From assembly GCF_020667845.1 (NCBI RefSeq), contig NZ_JAFMPQ010000002.1:186001-250000 (forward strand): DNA of 64,000 nucleotides, written 5' to 3'. A program made the position numbers and the translations under genes. A model generated the notes under the pieces. The model was not told the DNA's origin, did not search any database, and saw only the letters and a list, made by a program, of their open reading frames with translations. This document shows positions 55,704 to 64,000 of this stretch, in pieces (the first letter of the stretch is position 1; every line of letters starts with the position of its first letter). Source of the DNA: Cognatishimia sp. F0-27. GTDB taxonomy: Bacteria; Pseudomonadota; Alphaproteobacteria; Rhodobacterales; Rhodobacteraceae.

Positions 55704-55734
55704 CTGGACATAGCTCTTGTGCAATCTGGACCTA
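55704..55734. promoter_or_regulatory. Direct repeats CTGGACATA / CTGGACCTA, likely MocR self-binding site
   Basis: CTGGACATA at 55704 and CTGGACCTA at 55726, 22 bases apart, 16-46 bases before the MocR start codon. From memory, TauR of Rhodobacter capsulatus recognises CTGGAC(C/T)TAA direct repeats, so autoregulation is likely. Confidence 0.65.
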
Positions 55735-55868
55735 TCGCAGCGTGGCTCAGGCTTGTGATCCCCGTCGCGGCGGACCATCGGATCGCATCCCCGCGCGACG
55801 TCGCGGGAAGGGGCATGCCGCGCGCACCCCAAGCCCGGCCTGGGCCGCGACAGAGCGCCGTGGGAATG

Positions 55869-56522
55869 TCAGGCCGTGACCCGCGCACCAAAGATCGCCG
55901 AGCCAACCCGCACATGCGTGGCACCGAGGGCAATAGCCTGTTCGAAATCGCCGGACATGCCCATGGACAGGCCCGACAACCCGTTGCGCTCTGCCAGCTT
56001 CTTCAGAAGCGAGAAATGCAGCGACGGGGTCTCGTCCACGGGCGGAATGCACATCAGCCCCATGATCGGCAGATCGAGCGCGCGGCACTCGGCCACGAAC
56101 CCGTCCGTCTCGGCGGGCAGGATGCCGGCTTTCTGCTCCTCTTCGCCGGTATTGACCTGGATGAAGAGATCGGGGCAATGCCCCATCTCCTGCGCCAGCC
56201 GGGCAATGCTGCGCGCCAGTTTTGGCCGGTCCAGCGAGTGGATCGCTTCGAAAAGCTCCATCGCCTGCCGGGCCTTGTTGCTCTGCAAGGGGCCGATCAA
56301 ATGCACCGCCACGCCGTCAAACCGGTCCCGGAATGCGGGCCATTTGCCTGCCGCCTCCTGAACGCGGTTCTCACCAAAGAGCCTGTGGCCTTGTTCGAGG
56401 ACCGCTTCGACACGCTCCAGCGGCTGCACTTTGCTCACCGCAATCAGCGCCACCTCCTTCGCATCGCGACCGGCTTCCTCGCAGGCCTTGGTCACCGCTT
56501 GCGTCACGTCGTTCAATCCCAT
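55869..56522 (-). CDS. YggS/PLPBP-family pyridoxal phosphate homeostasis protein
   Basis: 217 residues from ATG 56522. Single TIM-barrel alanine-racemase-like domain: VALIAVSKVQPLERVEAVL (PLP Lys), LFGENRVQEAAGKW, HLIGPLQSNKARQAMELF, FIQVNTGEEEQKAGILP and SMGMSGDFEQAIALGATHVR, then VGSAIFG. Buffers PLP supply; not a racemase. The gene starts inside the end of the sulfotransferase (10-base overlap). Confidence 0.95.
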   Translation of the reverse strand: MGLNDVTQAVTKACEEAGRDAKEVALIAVSKVQPLERVEAVLEQGHRLFGENRVQEAAGKWPAFRDRFDGVAVHLIGPLQSNKARQAMELFEAIHSLDRPKLARSIARLAQEMGHCPDLFIQVNTGEEEQKAGILPAETDGFVAECRALDLPIMGLMCIPPVDETPSLHFSLLKKLAERNGLSGLSMGMSGDFEQAIALGATHVRVGSAIFGARVTA

Positions 56523-58006
56523 GTCTCGTCTCCCCATGCCGCGATGAAGGGCGCCATTCTGGTCTCGTAGCGGCGCCACGCCTCACGCCTTGCGTGGCTG
56601 ATCGGCGCACGCACCTGCGCAAGGCTCAACGTCTGGACGGTGCCTTTGGTGGCCGCCGCGTCCAGCACGCGGTCTTGCCACTCCAGCCCCACATGTTCCA
56701 GAAGCGCGCGTGCCACCGGCTCCGGTTCCGATACCAGATCCTCGTAGCGGACCTCGTGGATCACCCCGGGCATCCGCCCTTTCCAATACGCGATGATAGC
56801 GCGGAAGCGTTTGATTTCATCGGCAATATCGGCCCAATCATTGGCGTAGCGATGGGTGCCGATCTGGAAATGATTGCGCCACATGGACAGGGCGACGGCG
56901 CGTGGGTCACGCGTGACAATCACGATGCGCGCCTCGGGGAGCATCGCGCGGATCCAGCCAAGCATCTGAAAATTGCGGATGCTCTTGTCGGTCACCACAC
57001 CCTCTGTCGCCCCGGTGTCGCGCGTCATGAGCCGCGCCACCGTAGCGGCATAGGTGGCGCGCTCCGGCGCCGGGATCTGCGAAAGCGGCGTCATCACACC
57101 CTCCCGCTCGAACTGGCGCACCGCGACGCGCAGGATATGGCCCATCTCGCCACCGGCCCGCGCGTGGTCATGTCGCCCGATGATCTGTTCGACAAGCGTG
57201 GTGCCCGACCGAGGCAACCCGCAGACGATCACCGGTCGCGGCGTCATGCGGCCTTGCGGCGGCGTGAGGTCGGCGTCGGCCTGCGCGTCGCGCATGGCCA
57301 GCCAATCGGAGTCACGCGCCGCGCGGTCATACGGGGCGAGCGATTTCTGGATCGCGTTGGCACGGTCAAGCACCGCCATCGCCTTGTCCGGATCGCCGGT
57401 ATCATCCAGCGCCTTGGCCAGCGCAAAACCAAGGTGCATCCGTTTTGTCTCGGGCAAGGTCTTGTCGGCCCAGAGCTTTCGCATTTGCCGCAAAACCGGA
57501 TCGCCCTTGGGCAGTCGGGTGCCGCCAAGGAAAATGCTATAGAGTTCGGCCTCGCCGGGATGGCGCTTGATCAGCTTGCGAAAGATCGCTGCCGCCTCCT
57601 CGAATCGGCCCAAGGCCTGTAGAAAGCGAGCCTTCTCGGCCTGTGGCGCGATGGATTTCGCAGGGCTGAGCGCGGTCGCCCGGTCATAAGCGGCAAGCGC
57701 TTTCTCGGTTTCGCCCACCTGACCATAGCGCTCGGCGAGCGCAAGCTGGGCGCGTGGGCTGTCCGGCGAGAGGGCTGCGACCCGTTCAAGCTGGGCGACG
57801 CTCTGCGCGGCGTCTCCCGTCTCCCACGCGATGCGCGACAGATAGACATGCGACTCGGCATGGGTCGGGGCGGATTTCAGGATAGTCTCAAAGCACGCGC
57901 GCGCACGGTCGAACCGGGCTTCGGCGAAGGCCTTGCGCCCGGCTTCAAGCGTGCCTTGCAATCCGGTCGCCGCCTGACGCGGCCGAGGGGTGGGTCTGAG
58001 GGGCAT
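56513..58006 (-). CDS. TPR-repeat sulfotransferase
   Basis: 497 residues from ATG 58006. N-terminal half of TPR helices (SHVYLSRIAWETGDAAQSVA, QLALAERYGQVGETEKALAA, EKARFLQALGRFEEAAAIF). Sulfotransferase domain from about 255 with the PAPS 5'-phosphosulfate loop VCGLPRSGTTLVEQIIG and 3'-phosphate part VTRDPRAVALSMWRNHFQ. Roseobacter genomes have many of these; they may sulfate polysaccharides or lipids, but the substrate is unknown. Overlaps yggS by 10 bases. Confidence 0.9.
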   Translation of the reverse strand: MPLRPTPRPRQAATGLQGTLEAGRKAFAEARFDRARACFETILKSAPTHAESHVYLSRIAWETGDAAQSVAQLERVAALSPDSPRAQLALAERYGQVGETEKALAAYDRATALSPAKSIAPQAEKARFLQALGRFEEAAAIFRKLIKRHPGEAELYSIFLGGTRLPKGDPVLRQMRKLWADKTLPETKRMHLGFALAKALDDTGDPDKAMAVLDRANAIQKSLAPYDRAARDSDWLAMRDAQADADLTPPQGRMTPRPVIVCGLPRSGTTLVEQIIGRHDHARAGGEMGHILRVAVRQFEREGVMTPLSQIPAPERATYAATVARLMTRDTGATEGVVTDKSIRNFQMLGWIRAMLPEARIVIVTRDPRAVALSMWRNHFQIGTHRYANDWADIADEIKRFRAIIAYWKGRMPGVIHEVRYEDLVSEPEPVARALLEHVGLEWQDRVLDAAATKGTVQTLSLAQVRAPISHARREAWRRYETRMAPFIAAWGDETWD

Positions 58007-58218
58007 GAAACGCGATCTCTCCTGCCCCCTTGAGTTAGCGGGCAAGCCCGGAAAAGAAAAGCGCCCCCGCGCATCGGCAAGACGGAACACCGTGCAAGCC
58101 AGATCCTGACGCCGGCTTGGCGGTCTGTGCTCCAGACCCTTCTCAGGGTCAGCACCGGGCTCAATTCCGGCACGGCCTTGACCCGATTTATCGGGGGACC
58201 TGAAAAAAACGGCGCCTC

Positions 58219-58252
58219 AAAAAAGAAAAGAGCGGGCACAAGGCCCGCTCTC
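58219..58252 (-). terminator. Terminator after the porin gene (minus strand)
   Basis: Read on the minus strand: AGAGCGGGCC-TTGT-GCCCGCTCT then TTTTCTTTTTT. It sits 23 bases after the porin stop. Confidence 0.92.
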
Positions 58253-58274
58253 TCTTTGCCAATATGGCGTGAAC

Positions 58275-59312
58275 TTAGAAGTTCATGCGCAGACCGAGCG
58301 AGAAGCTGTCCGGCGAACCGGCGAAGTCGTTCTCGGACTCGCCCTGGCCGTAGCCGAGCTGGGCGCTCAGACCGCCACCGAGGTCGTAGGACGCTGCCAG
58401 ACCGAAGCCGGAGGTGTCCGCACCGAAGTTGGTGTCGTACTGACCGTAGTTGATGCCAACAGCGATGTTGTTCATCTCGTAGCCGAAGCCGATCGAGGTG
58501 TACTTCACTTCGTTGTCGTTACCTTTGAAGTCCAGCTGCGAGTAGCTGATCGCCGCGGTCAGGCCGTTGGAGAGCGTGCCGTCGAGGCTGATACCCCAGA
58601 GGTCCGCACCGTTGTCGCCGTCCACGGTCTGGTAACCGATACCAACGCCGACTGTGCCGTTGGAGATGTCAGCGTTGTAGCGAACACCGAGGCCCCAGAT
58701 GGTCTCGCCGAGGAGCTCGTCGCCGGCTGCGTTCTCAACGTTGTTACCTTCAGCAACCTGCTCGGCGGAGAGGTGTGCCGTGAAGCCGGAGAAGGTGTAG
58801 GAGAAGCGTGCGATCTGACCGTCACCGATCTGGCTGTCCAGACCGTTGTTCAGGTTGATGGCGGGGTGCGCCCAACCAAGGTGACCTGTTTCGTCGTCCC
58901 GGATGGAACCACCGGCCAGAGCCGTTTCCTTGATGACTGCGTCGAACGCGCCGTCGGTGTCACCCATGTCGAGGCGTGCGTTGCCGTATGCCACGAAGAA
59001 GGTTGCGCCGCCGTCGTCACGGTCGTTGTTGCCCGCTGTGCCGAAGCCTTCGTCGAGGTCGACGGTGGCACCGAAGGTCAGGCCGTTGTCGGCTTCGCCG
59101 GACATTGCGAACACAACGTCGACGTCGGTGTGGAATGCGGTTTCAACGGTGTCCGTGTCGCCGGTCACTGCGTTGAACGCGGAGCCACCGAAGACACCGA
59201 TTTCGGCGTTACCGGTGATGTTGATGGTGCCGGCGCCAGAGCCGGTCACTTCTGCGGATGCGATGCCAGCGGTCGCTACCAGTGCGGTGCTCGCAAACAG
59301 GATCTTTTTCAT
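58275..59312 (-). CDS. Outer-membrane porin (Rhodobacter type)
   Basis: 345 residues from ATG 59312 with GAGGG upstream. Signal peptide MKKILFASTALVATAGIASA. Mature protein is Gly/Asp/Asn-rich, made of alternating beta strands (GLTFGATVDLDEGFG, GNARLDMGDTDGAFDAVIKE, GLGVRYNADISNGTVGVGIG) and ends SFSLGLRMNF with the C-terminal Phe needed for barrel assembly. 16-strand trimeric porin of the Rhodobacteraceae type. Codon choice is strongly biased, as for a highly expressed gene. Confidence 0.95.
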   Translation of the reverse strand: MKKILFASTALVATAGIASAEVTGSGAGTINITGNAEIGVFGGSAFNAVTGDTDTVETAFHTDVDVVFAMSGEADNGLTFGATVDLDEGFGTAGNNDRDDGGATFFVAYGNARLDMGDTDGAFDAVIKETALAGGSIRDDETGHLGWAHPAINLNNGLDSQIGDGQIARFSYTFSGFTAHLSAEQVAEGNNVENAAGDELLGETIWGLGVRYNADISNGTVGVGIGYQTVDGDNGADLWGISLDGTLSNGLTAAISYSQLDFKGNDNEVKYTSIGFGYEMNNIAVGINYGQYDTNFGADTSGFGLAASYDLGGGLSAQLGYGQGESENDFAGSPDSFSLGLRMNF

Positions 59313-59922
59313 TGTTTCCCTCATGTGTTCAAAGGCACGTACCAATCCGGAGATGCCCGGTTTTGATGCACCGTCTATGCGCCTCAGCGGGTGGTGTTCG
59401 CAAGCCCTGCGCAAATTGGGGCGCCAACAAGGCCATCAGTGATGCAGCTATGCCACAAACCGGGGCCGGGCCGGGCGGGATCTGCGCATCTTATACTGAA
59501 AACACGGTTTTTCGCCTGTCCCCGACCGCCTCACTATTCTCTCTTTCTGTCGCCATCTCGTGCGAAAGGGGCGTGACACTGGCCGGTGCAGCGGTGCTTG
59601 GATGCGGGTGAATCGCGCCATCAGCGCTCGCTGCCATCGCAGATCGGGGGCGAATCCGACGCGCTCCCCCGGGTCTGATCGTGAGTCCGGCGGCAAGGGC
59701 GGCGCCCGGCATCCAGGCAGGGGCAGACCCCTTCAAGCGGTGTGAAACCCGCGCTTCGCCGCTGCAACAATTGCCTGTCAAACCGCGCACGGGCAATGCT
59801 CGGGACGCGGTTGCGACATGCCAAAGAGACGGGAGACTGAGAATGACGCCTTGCCGCAACCGCGCGGGACGCGTATTCAAAACCCCGAGAAATCGGTTCG
59901 GCCGCACGCAGGAGTGCCTTTG
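59313..59922. other. 610-bp divergent intergenic region (porin / DUF3576)
   Basis: Holds the strong porin promoter (minus) and the promoter for the DUF3576 gene (plus). I see an AT-rich patch at 59490-59560 (TTATACTGAAAACACGG) and a loose inverted repeat TTGCCTGT / ACGGGCAA at 59770-59796. No gene or RNA recognised. Confidence 0.5.
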
Positions 59923-60426
59923 ATGACTATGTCGCGTAAACTATTCGGGCTGACTTTGGCCGGCGCGCTGCTGTTTCTGGCGGGGTGCGGGGCGTTCGGG
60001 AGCCGCGAGGCCGCGCCAGCGGAAACGCCGCCGGCTGACGAGATCATTGACAGTATCCTCTACGAAGACGGTCGCCGCCCGCGCAGCACGCTGTGGGATT
60101 TCTTCCGGTCTCGCCCCGATCAGGGCCAGATTGGCGCAGTGAACCGCTATATCTGGAATGCGGCGCTGGAGACGTTGAACTTCCTGCCGGTCGAATCGGC
60201 GGATCCGTTCACCGGTGTGATCTCGACGGGCTATGGCACGCCGCCGGGAGGCGGGCGCGCCTATCGCGCGACGATCTATGTGTCCGACCCGGCGCTTGAT
60301 GCGCGGTCGCTCAACATCGCGATGCAAACGCGCGGCGGCGCCGTGGACCCCGCGACGGTGCGCGCCATCGAAGACGCGATCCTGACCCGCGCGCGTCAGC
60401 TGCGGGCCCGCGACAGCCGGTTCTGA
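59923..60426 (+). CDS. DUF3576 lipoprotein
   Basis: 167 residues from ATG 59923, AGGAG 8 bases upstream (ATG 59929 also possible). Lipobox FGLTLAGALLFLAGC (Cys22). Mature part: ADEIIDSILYEDGRRPRSTL, GAVNRYIWNAALETLNFLPV, GVISTGYGTPPGGGRAYRA, and an Arg-rich end. This is the DUF3576 family, usually just upstream of leuS in Rhodobacteraceae; here a glycosyltransferase gene intervenes. Function unknown, probably envelope biogenesis. Confidence 0.92.
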   Translation: MTMSRKLFGLTLAGALLFLAGCGAFGSREAAPAETPPADEIIDSILYEDGRRPRSTLWDFFRSRPDQGQIGAVNRYIWNAALETLNFLPVESADPFTGVISTGYGTPPGGGRAYRATIYVSDPALDARSLNIAMQTRGGAVDPATVRAIEDAILTRARQLRARDSRF

Positions 60427-60560
60427 CCCATTGCAAAGCGCGTCCGGCCCCGCGAGGGCGAACCGGACGGGATCGGGGTGGCCTGTGCCGCCCCGTTTTG
60501 TTTTGCGTCGGGCCTTGGCGCTTGGGCTGCGGCGGTTCCGGGGATGCCGGGGTTCCGGGG

Positions 60561-60607
60561 TTTCAGGCATGCCTAGGTTTCAGGCAGGCCGGGATTTCAG
60601 GCAGGCC
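60561..60607. repeat. 17-bp tandem repeat, three copies
   Basis: TTTCAGGCATGCC, TTTCAGGCAGGCC and TTTCAGGCAGGCC start at 60561, 60578 and 60595. It sits between the stop of the DUF3576 gene and the stop of the glycosyltransferase. Confidence 0.8.
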
Positions 60608-60665
60608 GGGCGCGCCCCGACGTCGCTCCGCTTCTCCAACGGGCGCCGCTTTGGCGTCCGTCCGG

Positions 60666-61925
60666 TCAGGCCAGAACCGGCCGCGCGTCCAGCTTGGCGA
60701 GGTCTTCGACCCACTTGATGTGCTTGGGCAGACAGATCGATTGCAGGTTATAGTTCTCCACCACGTGGGCGCGGGCATTCTCGCCCATGCGCTGCCGCGT
60801 CGCCGGGTCGTCAAGCAGCGCGTCAAGCCGCTCGACCAGCCCGTCTTTGTCGAAGAAATCCACCATCCAGCCGGTTTCGCCCTCGGTGATCGCTTCTTTG
60901 ACCGGCGCGGTGTCTGAGGCGAGGATCGCGCAGCCTGCCGACATCGATTCGAGCAGGGACCAGCTGAGCACGAAGGGATAGGTCAGATAGACATGGGCCG
61001 TGCTGACCTGGATCATCGACAGGTAGGTGTCATAGGGCACGCGCCCCATGAAATGCACCCGATTCCAATGCGGTGTCGGGATGCGCCCGCGCACCTCGTC
61101 GATGAAGATCTGTTTCCATGTCTTGCCATCGGGCGCCTTGGAGCCATAGCTGACTTCGTCGCCGCCGATCAGCACCACATGCGCGGATTTGCGCCGTTTC
61201 AGGATCTCCGGCAGCGCGCGCATGAAGATGTGGTAGCCGCGATAGGGTTCGAGATTGCGGTTGATGAAGGTGATCACCTCGTCATTGCGGGTCAGCGTGA
61301 GGTCGTCGGAGACCTTGAGGGCGGCATTCGGGTTTGGCACCACGAGATCGGTATCGACCCCGTCATGGGCGACCGTGATCCGCTCCTGCCAACGGTCGGG
61401 AAAGGTCGAGGCCTGAAAGCGCGTGGGGGAGATGCCGGCATCCATGATCTCTTCGTGCATCCGGTTGTTGAGGTTCTTCATCCGGATCCGGAACCTGTCC
61501 GCTTCGAGGTTCCTGGTTTCGAATTCCGGATCGAACCCGACAAAGGGGGGCTCGGTGAGGTGGTAGAGCTCGCAATACAGCCCGAGCCGTGCCTGCGGCC
61601 ACACGTCCTTGAGGAACATCGACTCGCCCCATCCGTGATGGGCGCAGATCACGTCGGGCTCGAAGCCGCGTTGCTTGAGTGCCTTGGCGCCCACATAGCA
61701 GGAGGTTGCGCGGATCACCTTGGTTTCGAAATCCGCAAGCCAGCGGTGGATCTTGGGGCTCGACTGGCCCTTGATTTCATAGGGCACGATCTGGACGCCC
61801 TTCCAGACCGCCGGTTCCTTGACCTTGCAGGTCAGCGCCACGACCTGGTGCCCCATTTCGACGAGCGCAGGGGCAAGGTGTTTGTATTGTCCGGGGAAGT
61901 TTTGGTGAATCAACAGGATTTTCAT
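60666..61925 (-). CDS. GT4-type glycosyltransferase
   Basis: 419 residues from ATG 61925. Start MKILLIHQNFPGQYKHLAPA matches GT-B N-domains; donor domain FINRNLEPYRGYHIFMRALP, VLIGGDEVSYGSKAPDGKTW, VHFMGRVPYDTYLSMIQVST and FVLSWSLLESMSAGCAILAS, where the E-x7-E-like acidic pair is LLES. Cytoplasmic; probable role in surface polysaccharide, separate from the locus at 1-9.5 kb. Inserted between the DUF3576 gene and leuS, opposite in direction. Substrate unknown. Confidence 0.88.
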   Translation of the reverse strand: MKILLIHQNFPGQYKHLAPALVEMGHQVVALTCKVKEPAVWKGVQIVPYEIKGQSSPKIHRWLADFETKVIRATSCYVGAKALKQRGFEPDVICAHHGWGESMFLKDVWPQARLGLYCELYHLTEPPFVGFDPEFETRNLEADRFRIRMKNLNNRMHEEIMDAGISPTRFQASTFPDRWQERITVAHDGVDTDLVVPNPNAALKVSDDLTLTRNDEVITFINRNLEPYRGYHIFMRALPEILKRRKSAHVVLIGGDEVSYGSKAPDGKTWKQIFIDEVRGRIPTPHWNRVHFMGRVPYDTYLSMIQVSTAHVYLTYPFVLSWSLLESMSAGCAILASDTAPVKEAITEGETGWMVDFFDKDGLVERLDALLDDPATRQRMGENARAHVVENYNLQSICLPKHIKWVEDLAKLDARPVLA

Positions 61926-62211
61926 AAAGTCTCGGGCTCTTGGCTGCACGGTCAGGGATTTGTGACACGCCGCGCGCGCGCTGCCAATGGGGGCATCGCG
62001 CGATTGCCGAGGCGGCGCGGGCCGCTGCCGCTCACCCGCCTCTTGCGTGGCGGTTTCGCCATGGTCGCGGCGGTCCGGACGGCGCGGCGCCGCGATGGCC
62101 CCGCCTGCTGGCGCCATCAGCCCACTGGACGCGCCGCCCTCCCCGGCCTATTCACTGCGCCGAAGAGGCCCGTCCGCCCGGGCCGCCCAGCCGATCCAAG
62201 GAACGCGCCCG

Positions 62212-64000
62212 ATGTCCGCAAAAGACGCCCGTTACACACCCTCAGAGACCGAGCCGAAATGGCAGCACGCCTGGGAAGAGGCGGGCACTTTTCGCGCCAC
62301 GCGGGACGGGGGAAAGCCGAAATATTACGTGCTGGAGATGTTTCCCTATCCATCGGGGCGCATCCATATCGGTCACGTGCGCAACTACACGATGGGTGAC
62401 GTGATCGCGCGCTACAAGCTGGCCACGGGCCACAACGTTCTGCATCCGATGGGGTTCGACGCGTTCGGCATGCCGGCAGAGAACGCGGCCATGGCCTCTG
62501 GCGGGCATCCCAAGGACTGGACCTATTCCAACATCGACACGATGGTCAGCCAGATGAAGCCGTTGGGCTTCGGGCTGGACTGGTCGCGCATGTTTGCCAC
62601 CTGTGACCCGGAATATTACGGTCAGCAACAGGCACTGTTCCTCGATTTCCTCGAAAAGGGGTTGGTCTACCGCAAGAACGCGGTGGTCAACTGGGATCCG
62701 GTGGACATGACCGTGCTTGCCAATGAGCAGGTCGAGAACGGGCGCGGCTGGCGCTCCGGCGCGCTGGTCGAGCGGCGTGAACTGACCCAGTGGTTCTTCC
62801 GCATCTCCGATTATTCGGAAGAGCTGCTTGATGCGATCGACAGGCTCGATGACTGGCCGGCCAAGGTCAAGCTGATGCAGGCCAACTGGATCGGGCGCTC
62901 GCGCGGGCTGCAATTTGCCTTCTCCCTGATCGACGGGCCGGACGGTCATGACCGCGTGGAGGTCTATACAACGCGGCCCGACACGCTGATGGGCGCGAGC
63001 TTTGTCGGGATTTCGCCGGACCACCCGCTGGCGCGGCAGTTGGAAAAGGACAATGCGGACCTGGCTGAATTCAACGCTGAGTGCCGCCGCATGGGCACCT
63101 CGGAAGAGGATCTCGAAAAGGCCGAAAAGAAGGGCTTCGATACCGGGCTCAAGGTGCGGCACCCGTTTGATACGGCGTGGGAGCTGCCGGTTTACGTAGC
63201 CAATTTCATCCTGATGGATTACGGCACGGGCGCGATTTTCGGCTGCCCGGCCCATGACCAGCGCGACCTTGATTTTGCGCGGAAATATGCCTTGCCGGTT
63301 GTTTCGACCTACGTGCCTCTGGACCCGGCGGAGACCGGGAAAACGGGGGGGCAGCCCCCCGCGCCCCCCGGGATTGATGAGGCCCAAAGAAGCGGGGACG
63401 CGCTTCCCGAAGAGGGCGGGGCGGCGTTTGTGCCAGCCAAGACCGAGCGCGTGCATTATGTGAAAGGCTTTGCCGGGGCTGCCGTGCAGACCGGCGAAGA
63501 GGGCATCGATGCGGCCATCGCCTTTTGCGAGCAGAACGGCGTCGGACATGGCGTGACCAAGTATCGGTTGCGCGACTGGGGGCTGTCGCGCCAGCGTTAC
63601 TGGGGGTGCCCGATCCCGGTGGTGCATTGCGAAGCCTGTGGCGTGGTGCCGGAAAAGAAAGAGAACCTGCCGATCGCGCTGCCGGACGATGTGAGCTTCG
63701 ATCAGCCGGGCAATCCGCTCGACCGGCACCCAACATGGCGCGATTGTGCCTGCCCGTCCTGCGGCGCGCCGGCGCAGCGGGAAACCGACACGATGGATAC
63801 GTTTGTCGATTCGTCGTGGTATTTTGCACGCTTCACCGCACCCCGTGCCGAAACGCCAACCGATATGGAGGCGGCGGAATACTGGATGAATGTCGACCAG
63901 TATATCGGGGGCATCGAGCATGCGATCCTGCACCTTTTGTATTCGCGGTTCTTTGCCCGCGCCATGCAGATGACGGGCCATCTTCCGGAGAAATGCGCCG
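62212..64000 (+). CDS. leuS: Leucyl-tRNA synthetase, N-terminal part (right edge cuts it)
   Basis: 596 codons visible, start [20 protein letters not shown] at ATG 62212, continuing off the right edge. HIGH motif at residues 52-55 in [20 protein letters not shown]. The CP1 editing domain includes the conserved [19 protein letters not shown] near 345. A ~16-residue insert ([17 protein letters not shown], residues 379-395) follows; it is encoded by a repeat (63343-63392). Later [20 protein letters not shown] and [18 protein letters not shown] are intact. The KMSKS part is off the edge. Confidence 0.97.
   Translation, partial: MSAKDARYTPSETEPKWQHAWEEAGTFRATRDGGKPKYYVLEMFPYPSGRIHIGHVRNYTMGDVIARYKLATGHNVLHPMGFDAFGMPAENAAMASGGHPKDWTYSNIDTMVSQMKPLGFGLDWSRMFATCDPEYYGQQQALFLDFLEKGLVYRKNAVVNWDPVDMTVLANEQVENGRGWRSGALVERRELTQWFFRISDYSEELLDAIDRLDDWPAKVKLMQANWIGRSRGLQFAFSLIDGPDGHDRVEVYTTRPDTLMGASFVGISPDHPLARQLEKDNADLAEFNAECRRMGTSEEDLEKAEKKGFDTGLKVRHPFDTAWELPVYVANFILMDYGTGAIFGCPAHDQRDLDFARKYALPVVSTYVPLDPAETGKTGGQPPAPPGIDEAQRSGDALPEEGGAAFVPAKTERVHYVKGFAGAAVQTGEEGIDAAIAFCEQNGVGHGVTKYRLRDWGLSRQRYWGCPIPVVHCEACGVVPEKKENLPIALPDDVSFDQPGNPLDRHPTWRDCACPSCGAPAQRETDTMDTFVDSSWYFARFTAPRAETPTDMEAAEYWMNVDQYIGGIEHAILHLLYSRFFARAMQMTGHLPEKCA
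63343..63392. repeat. Palindromic GC-rich repeat inserted in frame inside leuS, copy 2
   Basis: ACGGGGGGGC-A-GCCCCCCGCGCCCCCCGGGATTGATGAGGCCCAAAGAAG lines up base by base with 23508-23560 (hairpin, then CC-CGGGAT and GGCCCAAAGAA). It is 50 bases in a coding frame, and the protein shows a Gly/Pro-rich loop absent from typical leucyl-tRNA synthetases. No stop or shift results. Confidence 0.8.

Overview
The window looks like a chromosomal segment of a marine alphaproteobacterium of the Rhodobacteraceae (Roseobacter group). This is judged from the high GC content and from family-typical genes and neighbourhoods: DUF1523, DUF2125 and DUF3576 proteins, def-def-fmt, amidase-aminotransferase-ftsK-lolA, choline uptake (choX, choW, choV), a creatinase, a MocR/TauR-like regulator and an alphaproteobacterial porin. 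I recognised no rRNA, tRNA, CRISPR array, transposase or prophage gene. Nearly all the DNA is coding, often as head-to-tail genes sharing ATGA or GTGA overlaps.

Layout. 1-9.5 kb is a polysaccharide/envelope locus: a GT4 glycosyltransferase cut by the left edge, an O-antigen polymerase-like membrane protein, a second glycosyltransferase, a hexapeptide acetyltransferase, and a translationally coupled trio (membrane acyltransferase with SGNH domain, GMC oxidoreductase, short-chain dehydrogenase). 9.5-14 kb holds a VOC protein, a YqiJ/YqiK flotillin pair and three small membrane proteins. 14-18.5 kb has a divergent creatinase / RTX Ca-binding exoprotein pair with a phased repeat in the shared promoter region. 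18.5-23.5 kb has a succinate-semialdehyde dehydrogenase, an HGGYW hydrolase, and an ECF sigma factor coupled to a VWA protein. 24-29.7 kb has a MalY/PatB beta-lyase, two peptide deformylases (the second with lost active-site residues), fmt, two tiny membrane proteins, a glutathionyl-hydroquinone reductase and an atypical receiver protein.

30-38.7 kb carries a lytic transglycosylase, adenine deaminase, choline ABC transport genes split by an unrelated inverted gene, and an enoyl-CoA hydratase/SDR pair preceded by a pentanucleotide microsatellite. 38.8-50.2 kb holds a DUF2125 exported protein, an SDR, a UbiH-type hydroxylase, an amidase, an aminotransferase, ftsK, a frameshifted gene remnant and lolA. 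50.3-58 kb has a lipoprotein lytic transglycosylase, hspQ, threonine aldolase-ycgN-ribF, a MocR regulator with CTGGAC direct repeats, a YggS PLP-homeostasis protein and a TPR-sulfotransferase. 58.2-64 kb has a porin, a DUF3576 lipoprotein, another glycosyltransferase and the 5' part of leuS.

The most unusual signals are structural. A GC-rich palindromic repeat that is intergenic near 23.5 kb has a relative inserted in frame inside the leuS editing-domain region. Short tandem arrays (5, 11, 17, 22-23 and 66 bp periods) sit between transcription units. An apparently inactive deformylase is kept between def and fmt. I did not find a clearly new defence or mobile system.
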